A stretch of 64,000 bases of DNA from Tolypeutes matacus (GCA_026826555.1 JAKSZT010054583.1:913161-977160), one strand, 5' to 3'. Positions 11,922 through 22,944 are shown, counted from the first letter of the stretch. The notes: generated by a model from the sequence alone, not told the origin. Numbers and translations are program-made.

Positions 11922-12877
11922 TTGTAACTGGTGTCCTCCTAAGAAGGGGAGAATGCCATGTGATGACTGAGGCAGGATTTGAAGCCCAGGGATTGCCATC
12001 AAACCATCAGAAGCTAAGAACAGGCAAGGGAGAATTCTCCCCTCTAAGTATTGAACGTCTAGATTCCAGAACTGTGAGCCAATACATTTCTGTGGTTTTT
12101 TTTTTTTTTTTTTCAGTTTTTTTAGTTTTATTTATTTATTTATTTATATCCATTTTTACCTCTCCCCACCCCCGTTTTTGATGTTTTTGTGTCCATTCAC
12201 TGGGCAATTCTCTGTGTCTGTTTCCTGCCCTCTCTTCTCATCCTTCTCCTCCTGTCTTCACTGGGATTCGATCCTCAGAACCTCCAATGTGGGAGAGTGG
12301 TGTGCGCCACCTTAGTTCCCGTTTTGGTGTGTCTCATCTTGGCTCTCCCTTGTGTCACTCTCCTGTTACATCATCATCTTGCTGCGTGGCTCGGTGGTGC
12401 CTGACAGCGCACCCACGCGCAGGCCCTGGGGCCTCACCCGGGCGCAGGGCCTGATGGCACACCGGTGCGCGGGCTGGCAGCCTGCACACCTTCTATATTT
12501 TTCTTTTTTTTATTTTTACCAGGAGTTCCTGGGGATCGAACCCAGGTCCCTCCATATGGGAGACGGGCGCCCAACCATTTGAGCCACATCTGTCCCCCTG
12601 CTATATCTCTTAAGGTTGAGCAAAGATACCTAGAGTTACAGTCATTTCCCATACAGGATGGTCATATAATAAATCAGGCTTGGTTTATCACCAACATTCT
12701 AAAAACCAGACCTAGGGAGAAAAACTAGGTCTGGGGACACATGCATGGTTTCTAATATAGCCAATGTTTAGCCTACCGTGATTATCACAAAATCAGGACA
12801 GTGAGAATATTTGCTCATTTCTGTTGTTTTAAGCCACTCAGTACTTTGGTATAGTAGCCCCAGGAAACTAAGACACT
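11922..12877 (+). mobile_element. MLT1/MST-type LTR, split by a later insertion
   Basis: The left part, 11922-12099, reads ACTGGTGTCCTCCTAAGAAG, AATGCCATGTGATGACTGAG and CCAGAACTGTGAGCCAATAC, typical of the MaLR LTR R region. The LTR resumes at 12816 with TTCTGTTGTTTTAAGCCACT and AGCCCCAGGAAACTAAGACA. The two parts join naturally if 12100-12815 is removed, giving the expected uninterrupted LTR 3' end. This is an old ERVL-MaLR relic with no coding sequence. Confidence 0.82.
12100..12815 (-). mobile_element. 716-bp composite retroinsertion containing DAS-like SINE sequence
   Basis: Flanked by near-identical copies of CATTTCTGTGGTTTT (12085-12099) and CATTTCTGTTGTTTT (12816-12830, one mismatch). 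A T-run at the left end is the antisense A-tail. On the minus strand the order is: about 210 bp of non-SINE sequence (12815-12607), a monomeric tRNA SINE with a GGTTCGATCCC B-box (about 12599-12508) that may be a secondary insertion flanked by CTATAT, a GC-rich linker (12490-12387), then the 3' half of a long DAS-type SINE to the tail. Confidence 0.7.
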
Positions 12878-12895
12878 AGTTTCTTAGTGTCTTAG
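12868..12895. repeat. Perfect 11-bp inverted repeat (fold-back)
   Basis: CTAAGACACTA at 12868-12878 and its exact complement TAGTGTCTTAG at 12885-12895 are separated by six bases. The left arm is the 3' edge of the MLT1 LTR, so the right arm looks like a snap-back copy. Confidence 0.9.
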
Positions 12896-14836
12896 ACCAG
12901 AAGAGGGAGAGTGATGGAGAGGTATTATCAGAACCTGGCTAGAGCTGGAGCTCTGAAACACAGGCTGTCCTGCTGAAGCTGCAGAGGCAGCCACTGCCCA
13001 AAGCTGCCTTACCTAGAGGGAGCAAGGCAGAGGAGGGGTAGAGAAAGACTCCAAATACTCACTCTTTTACCATTGGCACAACCAAGCTACATACATAGGG
13101 CAGAGGGCCTGAGTGGTGCCGTACAGAGTGGGCAGCATCCCAGGGCAGAGTGGAGCAGAGAAGAGGTGACTGTGGGCCTGAGAGCAAACCAGGAGTCACC
13201 TACTCATGTGCCAGGAAGAGAACTTAATTCCTTTCACGGAGGGGAAAATAAATTTACTTATAAAGAGATAAAGGAAAACACTTCTGAACATTTTAGTTTA
13301 TTTTCCTCAGGAAGAATCATAACATGAGATATTCCTTAATAATAGGAATAATTTATATAAGTAAGACCTCTTCACATTTTTATTTTTCAAAGAAGGAAGC
13401 CTGGAAGAGAAAAAGTATGGTAGGGGGAATAAGGAAAGGAACAGAAAACACAGACAATGGGATTTTATAAATAAGACAAAGAAAATGATGGTTGGGGAAA
13501 AAGCAATTATGAAAGATACTGCTCCCAAGATATCCTATAATCAAATTTATCAATGGGCTCAAGAACAGTTATGATAAATTCACAAATAATGGATTGATAA
13601 CATCTTAATAGGAAAAGCTAAAACTGAGACTTGCTTGCATTTGAGAACCTCCACCATCAGAGTGGAAGTAATCAGAAAGCACCATACAGTACTACTGGAG
13701 TGACCTCATTGTCATAGCCAATTAACTAAGTGCAATAATATGCTTTTCAAATGTCTCTTTGGGTTGCTGAGTGTCTCCAAGTCAGTACTGTTGCATTTAC
13801 AAGCATTTTAAATGTGTTCAGTTGTATTAAGTTGTCAAAGTGCATTTTGTCACTCAAGGTTGGTAAGGGCAAATCCCACAATGTCACAAAGTATAGGTGA
13901 GGAAACAGTCTTTATTGGGGAAACATACAGACCAGGGCTCAGTATCACACAAAGAGTCAACAGAGGCCTGTGTTGGATATGCATTGGATCTGTTTGTCAT
14001 TGGACAGAACCTATCCCACTGTTGCTTTCCCTTCTTATAAGGATCAGTGTCAGTAAGGGGACAAACCGACTCCTGAAGGGTCAGGATGTCTGAGTTAGAG
14101 GTCACTTATTTCCATTTGTCCAAGAAACCAGCTGCCAGCCACCTCTAGACTTTGGAGCTCAAGAAAGGCTGCAGTCAGCTACACTCACCATGAAAATGAA
14201 ACTACCAGTCCATCTTTGTCCAGACAGGCCAGGAGTCCCAGGATCACTTTTGGATAATTCTGCTCATTATGTCACATAGTACCAAATTATCTTCCAAAAA
14301 TCCCTAATTTACCTGTCAAAAGCAGTACACTGGACTAAATGGACTTTTGATTTGATAAATTTAACTTTCTTATGTTCTTACATTCTGAAATTACAAGTGA
14401 CCACAAATCTACTAGTGATTGTTTTGTTCATTGATAACATGAAAAAAGTCGATATTATTTTTAGCCAATTTCTCACTAGGTTTTCTTCATATAATTTTGC
14501 CCAATTTCTATTCTGTTAGTTCTTTTCACAATCAATATTTTTTTACACTGTGCGGAGCTCAGTTTATATAACAGATATCCACATAGAATCAAGCATACTA
14601 AGGTTTAGAAAAATATTTTATACACTTAAATTCCTTTCAATAGATTTAAGATTGTATATGACAAGTGTTTCAGTGAATATAAGGTTCAAGTTATTTAAAA
14701 TTCCTACCTTATTAAACTTTTTAGCAGCAATTTAAATATTGTTTTCTCCTTCTGTGTTACTAGACCATGATTTTACACCACCTCCCTAATTATCAAATAA
14801 GAGGGCTTGATTGGCATTCGCTTAGGGACCTGAATC
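12896..14836. other. Intronic DNA, nothing assigned
   Basis: Mixed composition. Chance open frames at 13073-13327 and 13812-14093 lack domains. No repeat recognised with confidence. Confidence 0.4.
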
Positions 14837-15227
14837 AAAATTGATTTAAGGGAAGCAGATGTGTGGCTTAAGCAATTGAGCTCCTACCTACCACATGGGA
14901 GGTCCTGGGTTCAGTTCCCGGTGCCTCCTAAAGAAGACGAGCCTGACAGTGAGCTGACGTGACAGGCAGGCACAGCAAGCTGATGCAACAAGATGGTGCA
15001 ACAAGAGACAAAAGGAGGAAGACATAATGAGAGACACAACAAAGCAGGGAGCGTATGTGGCTCAAGCAATTGAGCTCCCAGCTACCACATGGGAAGTCCC
15101 AGGTCGGTTCCCAATGCCTCCTAAAAAGAAGATCAGCATACACCATACAGACACAGCAAATGTAAACAACGAGGGGTTGAGAAGAAATAAATAAATAAAA
15201 TGAATCTTTTTTAAAAATTGATTTAAG
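14837..15227 (+). mobile_element. Long dimeric DAS-like SINE with 14-bp target duplication
   Basis: The insert 14851-15213 is bounded by two perfect copies of AAAATTGATTTAAG (14837-14850 and 15214-15227). It holds two tRNA-like monomers: GGAAGCAGATGTGTGGCTTA with GGGTTCAGTTCCC, and GGAGCGTATGTGGCTCAAGC with a diverged B-box. Between them is a CAACAAGA/GAGACA linker. The tail is AAATAAATAAATAAAA. Orientation is the same as PDZRN4. Confidence 0.92.
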
Positions 15228-15235
15228 ATATATTT

Positions 15236-15327
15236 AGAGAGAGAAGAAAGGAAGAAAAAGAGAAGGGAGGGAAGGGGGAAGGAAGGAAGGAAAGGTGGGA
15301 GGGAAGGAGGAAAGATAGGTAGGTAGG

Positions 15328-15380
<53 letters not shown>

Positions 15381-15390
15381 NNNNNNNNNN

Positions 15391-15437
<47 letters not shown>

Positions 15438-15445
15438 GGATAGAT
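15236..15445. repeat. Homopurine tract and GATA array containing an assembly gap
   Basis: 15236-15295 is 60 bases of pure A/G. It is followed by GTAG/GATA tetranucleotides to about 15440. Ten Ns at 15381-15390 interrupt the GATA array, so its true length is unknown. Open frames of IYLS repeats across it are artefacts of the tetranucleotide. Confidence 0.95.
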
Positions 15446-18400
15446 ATAGGAAATATGGCAAAATGCTAAAAGTTGATGCATCTGGGTATCTGAGTGGGGG
15501 ATATGTTGGAGTTCTCTGTATGGATTTTGTATTATTTTTGCAACTATCCTGTAAATCTTAAATTATTTCAAAAGAAAAGTTTTAAAAAATCAATTCCACA
15601 GCTATTTTTAAGGGTGGGAGTTCTTCTAAAGTTACTAGGTGAAATGTCTTGTCCAACCACAGTTATAATACTTGAGTGCTGGCTGTATACTTATTCTCAA
15701 TGTCAAATTGAGCTATAGCAATTGTACAAAACCCTTGATTTTCTATGCTTCTTTTATTGAATATTCTTATATTTATTCTCTCCTGAAAGTCATAGATACT
15801 TAAAAGCCCTTATTTTTGGCAAGAGGCATGGAGATTTGGAAACCCTCATCTTTCCCAAACAGCTGACTCTAGAAATGGCAACTCACCAGGGTGATTGGTT
15901 AGACATGTACTTGTTTGCACATCAAAAAAAAAGGCTGTTTTCTGATATTCAAGAAAATTTTGCATGAGGCTGGATTTAAAAGAATAATTAAAGTAGAACA
16001 GTTCATATCCAAGCTCTGGGAATGTTGTTAATGAGTGGCCCAGATTTTGCAGTTTATCCAAAAGGGTAGCTTGTTCATTAAACAGAAGCTTCATCAACAT
16101 TGCCATGATATGGTTTACATAAGAAAAGCTGTTTTCTTTACTTAACATTCACAGGTTGCTTATGGATTAATTAGCCCATCTGCCACAACAAATGCATCCA
16201 CACATCTTTTGCATTGATGTGTGAAAAGTGATTCCTCTCAATACAATGGAAAATAACTTTTTAGAGGCAAAATACTTATTTTTCATCTCTCTAAAAACGT
16301 GTATATGATTTTTACAAACTATCACTTGAATATCTACAATTATTAATGAGATTTGTCTATGTGGAGAGTTGATAAGTGGAGGTGAGGGGAGGGCCTCAGA
16401 AAGTGGCTTCCCATGACCCATTTTTCTTTCAGTTCCCCCATTTTATGTTTACTTGACCGCTCATCTCAATATGTCTTAGAACCACTTCAACTTTGATGTG
16501 ATTATTATCATTCTCTCCACTTGTTCCAGTCCCAAATTTAGGTACTGTGAGGACAAGCACATGTCTCTATTTTACCTAGAACCTCTGTCATTGGCATCTT
16601 CCTCTCCTCTTTTATCCTGTTGCCAATTCGGATAAACTATTTTAGCATAATATCTATGCTGTTTTATTTGTCTCTAATCAGGTGGCTAAATCACCATTTT
16701 AGAGTCCAGTCATCCTAACCTGAGACTGGTAGCCTCATTTCAAATATCAGTCATACCAATAGACTCAAATCAGTTTTGGCCACAGCTATCAACTGCGAGG
16801 TGTTAGAGTATTAATAATAGAGGGAATTACCTCATAAACTTCTCATGTTTGTTACACTTTAATCTCTCATTCATTCCATTCAACAACTACTTTTTACAAA
16901 AAGCTTCTTTCTCTATAGCATACTTAAATCAAATTGCCATCCTTCTTGAAACTCTTCTTTCTGCATGTAAACCCAAACTCAAACTCCCAACTCTCTTCCT
17001 CCATTTTTCCTCTCAAAAATCACCTTCCCTGAACTTCTCTTGCAGAAGAGCTTCCTTCCTTTAATTGCACACCAAGAACAGTTTGGATCTCCATGTTTAG
17101 TTACATAGGACACCTTTAATAGAGGGCTTCTCCCTCTCACAAAACAAATAAAAAGTTTATATTGTCCATATAAAACTAAATCTAAAATAGAGACAGAAGG
17201 AGGAAAGGAAGAAGAAAGGGAGAGGAGAAGAGAGACCATAAAGGGAAATAAATAGAGTGATAAGGATATAGCATGATAAAATACCAAATACCTTGTTGTT
17301 ATACATTCCAACCACTTGAAAAAATGTTTTGCTAATTTACAACAAAATTTTCCTATAGGATTAAAATTTTAGATTTTCTTCCAATGTCATCCTTTTCCTT
17401 AGCTCCAACTGACAATGATTAAGCAAATCAACTGCCAGAAAAATCACAATTAAGCTATTCTTTTTTTTCTGTTGTGAAAGGCATAATTTATAAAATGGTG
17501 ACCTTTTGGTAGGCTAATCATATATTGATGAACTTCAAGTGAAGTGAAAAAGTAAAGAGTGCTTAGTATCATCAGTGCTTACGTTTTCTAAGAGAGCATT
17601 TGGGAGTGTAGAGCCTTTAAAGGTCAGAGACTTCTTTACTTTGAGAGATATTAAATAGCTTACGAAAACAGAGGTCAGCTGCATGAAAACTGGAAGAAAA
17701 GAGCATTCCCCAATGGACAAGTAAGATATTTGAGATTACATTAGCTGTCCTCTTTTAAGATTCTATTTGATTGTCCTTAGAGCAAAGAATGAAATTTGCA
17801 TATGAATGCCATGATTGTAAATGAATGAATGTACAGGTCTTAGAATCAATAGCTGTTGATCTTACTGTATAAACACTAATATTGTCTACATATACTAAAC
17901 ATTCCAATAAGAATTAATGGTTTCACAGCTTAAAATACTCTTCAATAAATTCTATGTTTCTGATTTAATTTTTATACTATCCTAGCTTTGCAAAAATAAT
18001 CTCACTTAGTTTATAGGAAAGTAAAATAAATAATAATCTTCAGTATAGCAGTCACTTATAAAACATTATTCTTCCTTTAAAAAATCACTGAAACAAATAA
18101 GCATACCGAACACCAAAACCAGATTACCCCATAGGCAAGGTACCCAGTTGCCTTGTGGAAGAAAGAGAATAATGGCATTTGTCTGTCTGCTGCTTGATTG
18201 ACACATGATTTTTGCCTTAGTAAGATTTAATGTGTAAGTAGAAGAAACCCTGACCATAAATTATTTTTCCCTTTAGTCATCGGATTCACCTACTGCTTGT
18301 TCCTTCTAAAAAGGCACAGAAGAGTGAATACTCAGATTAGTGAGTGCCACTGTTTGGGGTTACTTTAGCTGCTATATTTAAGGTAACATATTTTGACATA

Positions 18401-19827
18401 GTTTCCCAGTAAGTGTTAGTTGATCATAGACTGACTGTAACTGAGAGCTGTTCTCAAGGAGGGGAGGGTACTGGGAACCTGCAGGAGTGGAACTTCACAA
18501 ACTGAAAGGATACCAGGAAGTGCAAAGGCTGGGAACACCAAGGTACTTCCTACCTACCACACAGATTCTGACAGACCATCTTGTCTACCACTTGATCATC
18601 TTCCTCAACATGGGAGTTATAAATACTGACACAATAGGAAACTTAGGGCAAAACTGCCAGTCAACACAAGAGGCTCTTACAGTCTGTTGCTTCTCGCATC
18701 ACTTGCTGTGAATACTTACTCACGGGAGACAGTGGTGGTCAGAACTGTCATCAGCAGGAGCTCAAGGAATGAACAACTCAGGCTGTAACTGTCCCGTGTC
18801 AACATTCTCCCATGTGCCTCAAGTCACCAACAGTCCAAGTTTATGTCCATGAAAATTCAGTGACAATTCTCAAGTTTAGCCCATGGAGAAAAGAACCACA
18901 GAGCAAATACACAGATTAGTGAATGTGTGCACACGAGTAAGGAGCCACTCCATTCTGCAAGGTTTTCTTCCCAGTGATCCGAGAACTATACTGGGACATA
19001 TTTTGCTGGTGAGGAAACTTAATTGCTCATTCTTTGAAGGCACATTAACTCTTTCAGGGTCCATTGAGTAAATTAGCTCCTTCAGGTCATTAAGCCTGTC
19101 TCTACATGATGTGACAATTTCTACCTGGTGTTATGTCATTTACCCCAGAAAAACCCCACATTTGATCTGATCACACACATACTCTTTGTCTACTCAGGGA
19201 GAGAATGCGCTCAGTTTGATTGTCAGCAAAGGCTCCATGACTGCAATTCAGAGCGTTCCTTTGCCTCTTTTTAAGCCCAGGGATCTCTGAGGATTTGCTG
19301 GTGTGTGATGGTTATCAGAGCCTCATCCAAGGATGGGTAGCTCAGTAAGTTGTCTAGAAATGGTGTGATTTCGGGGGTTGATGGGCACACTATTCTGCCG
19401 CCAAATATCTCTTCCTGGTTGCAAAAACTACCTTATTGATTTATTTAGTATGAATGAGCCATGAAGTTATTTCAGGATTCTAGAGTCCTCTGTTAAATCT
19501 TCCACTAAGAGGAGGGGTTGCTGGCTGTGTTATCAGTACCCATTTTAGGGGAATAAAATTGACAACTGTCTAAGAGCAGCCTGTATTGCCCCCCAAGAGG
19601 ATGTAGGTGTTTTGCATTCCACAGTGGCTGGGGAACATTTCCAGCACTTAGTAGGCATGCATAGGACAATCCCACAAACAGAATAATTTTTCTATCCTTA
19701 AGACCAATGGTTCTTTCCCTGGTGAGCAGTGGTGTCTGAGGACAAAGGCAGACTTCAATTGTTTCTTTAGAAGCACACAAATTGGGGAGAATTCAAAGGG
19801 TCATAATGTACTAAGTCAGAGGTGTTT
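15446..19827. other. Intronic DNA, nothing assigned with confidence
   Basis: About 4.4 kb with no exon. Parts of 16440-17080 look like degraded LINE sequence but I cannot fix the family. 18300-18860 is more balanced in composition and unassigned. Open frames here (up to 110 codons at 16979-17311) show no domain. Confidence 0.4.
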
Positions 19828-19980
19828 TAGAGCAGTGCTTCCCAGTCTTTCAGGTTCATATAAATCAGCTCCTTCTGGTTCAGTAGGTCCTGGGTAGGGC
19901 CGAGGATTCTGCATTCCTAATTCATTCCCAGGTGACACTGATGCTGCTGGGTCCACAGACCACATTTTGAGTAACAAAGA
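19828..19980 (-). mobile_element. hAT-Charlie-type (MER58/MER20-like) remnant
   Basis: Reads CAGTGCTTCCCAGTCTTTCA, GGTTCAGTAGGTCCTGGG, TTCCCAGGTGACACTGATGC, CCACATTTTGAGTAACAAAG. This is the composition of small Charlie elements with CAGTG...-type ends. Strand and exact family are uncertain. Confidence 0.6.
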
Positions 19981-20473
19981 TTTGGGAAAAAATATATAAA
20001 TGAGCAATATCATAATCTTGGATAAAAAGGTGCTGCATATGAAACAAATTTGACAATATCCTAAAAATATAGATTTTGGACAAGTAAGATGATTAAGTAT
20101 TGAAAACATTGCCAAGTGATTGCTAGATCAATTAAAAAATCAAAATTGGAAATATTTAACATTTCTACCTACCTGAAGATTTTGGTTAACATTTTTCTGA
20201 AGGCTGATGTGTTATTTAAATTTTTGAATCTTTGCCAGTTCCTGCAGAATAATTCTGATGGTGTTTTACTAGTTAATAAACTCTAAGTACTTCGTAAAGG
20301 TACAAGAAGTAATTGTTTCCATAACTTCACTTCCTCCAGTGGGTGAAGTGCCCACTAAGTATCAATGTCTGATTACATGTTCCTTTACAAAATTCATATC
20401 AGAGCAGGTTTGAACCTCCACTCCCCACCTTTTATTAGTCTTTCATGAAAGCCTCTCTGTTCTTTCCTCTGAA
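19981..20473. other. Intronic DNA, nothing assigned
   Basis: No coding or clear repeat signal. Its last bases are the original 5' flank of the PDZRN4 splice-acceptor region before the two insertions that follow. Confidence 0.4.
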
Positions 20474-21075
20474 TGAGCAATGTCCTTTTATTTTATTTTT
20501 TTAAAGAAACTTTAGATTACATAACTGTTACACAAAAAATGTAAGGGATTCTCATATGCCCCACTCCCTCCTCCTCCTATATTTTCCCACATCAACAACA
20601 TCCTTCATTAGTGTGGTACATTTGTTGCAATTGATGAACACATATTGAAGCATTGCTACTAACCATGAATTATAGTTTAAATTATAGTTTACACTCTGCC
20701 ACAATTTTGTAAGTTATGACAAAATACACAATGGCCATTATCCATCATTGCAACATCATGCAGGACAATTTCAATGTCCTGAATATGCCCCCATGTTACA
20801 CCTATTTTTCCCTCTCCCTCCCCACAGAACCCCTGGTGGCCACTGCCTCCATGTCAATGATAAAAGTTCTTCCATTGCTAGAGTAACAATAAGTCTATAG
20901 TAGAATAATAATAAGTCTACTTTAGCCCATTGTTCATTCCCCAGTCTTGAGGATTTGGGCATGGTGATGCCCACTCTGCTTCTAATTGAGAGCGGGCTTA
21001 GATCCCATGGGGCAGATCGATGGGACTGTCTTGCTTGCAGTTGCAGACACTCTCTTTCCTGAGCAATGTCCTTTT
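20474..21075 (-). mobile_element. 5'-truncated LINE-1 3' end (B-type), antisense, with 16-bp target duplication
   Basis: The insert 20490-21059 lies between two copies of TGAGCAATGTCCTTTT (20474-20489 and 21060-21075). Its minus-strand sequence matches the + strand copy at 54390-55721, for example AATTATAGTTTACACTCTG and GCAACATCATGCAGGACAAT against the corresponding parts there. The decayed A-tail is at the left end. The right target copy was later or earlier the site of the adjoining A-type insertion. Confidence 0.85.
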
Positions 21076-21343
21076 TTTTTTGCAGTTTTGTTTTTTATTT
21101 TATTTATTTTTTTATTGTGGGTAAAAATCAAAATTTTCACAATACATACCAACATTTGCAAAATGATATATAAATGTATATGCATATATGTGCATTTGCT
21201 TACAAAAATGTTATTTATGTATATATATAAATATATTTTAAGAGGTGCTTAGGTACCCAAAATATTACACGGAACCCACTGGGATTCCCATGTTGCCCAC
21301 CTCCCACACCTCCCACCACATCCCACACAAACATGTCCTTTTT
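21066..21343 (-). mobile_element. 5'-truncated LINE-1 3' end (A-type), antisense, abutting the PDZRN4 splice acceptor
   Basis: The insert 21077-21332 is bounded by ATGTCCTTTTT (21066-21076 and 21333-21343). On the minus strand it runs TGTTTGTGTGGGATGTGGTG, then GGGAATCCCAGTGGGTTCCG, then the TA-rich segment, then TTTTTACCCACAATAAAAAA and the tail. It is the same 3' end as 6218-6420 and 59506-59874. It ends 21 bp before the exon. Confidence 0.88.
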
Positions 21344-21356
21344 GTCTTCACAGGTC
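21333..21356 (+). promoter_or_regulatory. Splice acceptor of the first PDZRN4 exon, rebuilt by insertions
   Basis: The acceptor is TCCTTTTTGTCTTCACAG, with the exon beginning at 21354. Only about 20 bp of original intron remain next to the exon. Upstream, the antisense LINE-1 supplies a C-rich, AG-free stretch from 21253 to 21351. The branch point must therefore lie in transposon-derived sequence or in the short remnant. I see no strong branch-point consensus. Confidence 0.8.
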
Positions 21357-21610
21357 AATGGGAAGGATCTTTCAAGGGCCACCCATGAAGAGGCAGTGGA
21401 AGCTTTCCGAAATGCCAAGGAGCCCATCGTGGTTCAGGTGTTAAGGCGAACGCCTCTCAGCAAGCCAGCCTATGGGACAGCCCCGGAGGTGCAGCTCACG
21501 CATGCCAGCACGCAAACAGACATCACCTTTGAACACATCATGGCCTTAGCCAAGCTGAAGTCACCTACCCCTCCAGTGCCGGACATCTGCCCGTTTCTGC
21601 TCTCAGACAG
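21354..21610 (+). CDS. PDZRN4: PDZRN4 internal exon: end of PDZ domain 1 and linker
   Basis: 257 bp encoding 85 codons plus two bases of an AG-C serine codon; phase 0 at the start, phase 2 at the end. Residues 1-32 finish a PDZ domain: VNGKD is the loop before helix [13 protein letters not shown] is helix B and PIVVQVLRR is the last strand. Residues 53-69 ([17 protein letters not shown]) are the conserved linker motif shared by PDZRN3 and PDZRN4. The end, [13 protein letters not shown], fits PDZRN4 rather than PDZRN3. PDZRN4 (LNX4) is a RING-type E3 ligase-like cytoplasmic scaffold with two PDZ domains. The acceptor is CACAG; the donor is CAG/GTATTC, weak after position +3. The RING domain, earlier PDZ1 and PDZ2 exons lie outside the window. 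The paralogue assignment is from memory of the family. Confidence 0.92.
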
Positions 21611-22445
21611 GTATTCCTCTGTCATGTCTCCCAAAGCCCCATTTGTTTTCATTAGTCATTTAAAGAAGGTATTGGAAAGAATCAGTCAAACTAGCAAGTT
21701 GACAATTATGGAACTCTGCTTGAAAAATGTCTCCACTGTGTCGCGGTCTAATTACTTCTCAGCTGTCGCTGCTAGCTGCTCTCCCTGACCCATGCAGTCA
21801 CTCATCTCAGGAATCATACTTGCCAAGGCGCAATGGGAAATTCTGGCTCTGATTAGTTCAGCCTCATATTTCCAGCCATCAGAAGGCTCGTGCTACTCAT
21901 GAGGACTGGCCAGGGAAATAGCTTTTCTCACCGAAGCTGCCCAAACCTTATTAAGACTCACATGGAGGTGGCATGTTGGCACCATTTTCTCCTCTGTGAG
22001 CATCTCTCTGCTCTCTCCTGCTTTTCTTTTCTTTAAAGGAGAAGCTAGGAAAATCATTTAATTAAAGGGCAATTCTCTGCAGAAAGCATTAACCAAATAT
22101 ATTGAGATGTAAGTAAAAAATCTTGGCTGTCAGAGAGTAAGTATGAAAGAAGGAGTTATCAAAGGAATAGTTCTTCCTGATTTTTACCTAATTTAAAGGC
22201 AGTTAGAGAGATTTCATTCAAATAATCCTACACATGAAGTTTTAGACATATATTTCGTCCCTGTACATTTTGTTCTCTGAACTTTTAAACAAAAATTCAA
22301 ATGTTAGTGATGGTCTGATTGATAAGAGTAATAGTCGTCCTTAGGCTGTATTTTCATCACCTACTCCAATCCATTCTCTACTTTGTAAGACATTCATCCG
22401 ATAATGCCATTCTCCTGCCCTGTAGTGGCTTTTGTAAGCCTATTT

Positions 22446-22626
22446 CAGTGATTCATAATCGTACATTAGAATCACCCAGGAACTTTTAAAAGCAATACTA
22501 ATGCCCCAGTCCCACCTCAGGTCAATTAAATAAGAATGTTTGGGGTGGGGCCCTGGAATCAGAATTTTTCAAGAACCTCCCCAGGCGATTCTAAGGTACA
22601 GCCTGGTTTGGAAAACCAGTCCTCGA
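22446..22626 (+). mobile_element. MER20 hAT-Charlie element
   Basis: CAGTGATTCATAATCGTACA, TTAGAATCACCCAGGAAC, CAATTAAATAAGAATG, GGGGTGGGGCCCTGG and CCTCCCCAGGCGATTCTAAG match the near-palindromic MER20 structure at the expected length of about 180 bp. Confidence 0.85.
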
Positions 22627-22667
22627 GACTTCAAGTTCCAGGAGGGCAGGGACTCTGTTTGTCTTAT

Positions 22668-22935
22668 CACTCTATTCCTTCATCTAATATTTATCAAATA
22701 TCTCCTTCAGTAATATGCAGTTTGGGGGCTGCATATTATAAAATCAGGAGTGCTTTGTTACTCCTGGGTCACTGGAATTGAGTGCTGAGCATAAAACTGA
22801 ACAAAAATAGGCAATACCACTACTACATCAAATTTATATTCTAATGTGGGAGATGAGCAATAAGAAAGCAAACAAATATATAATATCCACTAGTAGAGCC
22901 TAATACATAATGACCATCCAATAAGTACTTTCTTG
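22668..22935 (-). mobile_element. L2 LINE 3' fragment, interrupted by a 44-bp insertion
   Basis: TTCATCTAATATTTATCAAA, then after the interruption GGTCACTGGAATTGAGTGCT, GAACAAAAATAGGC and TATATTCTAATGTGGGAGAT follow the reverse L2 consensus. The 44 bp at 22718-22761 have no L2 counterpart and replace about 20-30 bp of it. Confidence 0.65.
22718..22761 (+). repeat. 44-bp perfect duplicate, copy 1 (probable acceptor site)
   Basis: Identical base for base to 24219-24262, from CAGTTTGGGGGCTGC to GTGCTTTGTTAC. The flanks are unrelated. This copy sits inside an L2 relic, which argues that it is the inserted one. Confidence 0.97.
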
Positions 22936-22944
22936 AATGAATAA

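Noticed and set aside
15062..15481. Minus-strand open frames of IYLS repeats up to 139 codons
   Set aside because: They are direct translation of the GATA array and cross the N gap.
21066..21343. New exon formed from the antisense LINE-1 next to PDZRN4
   Set aside because: There is no GT donor in a suitable place before 21354, and the frame gains stops upstream of 21333.
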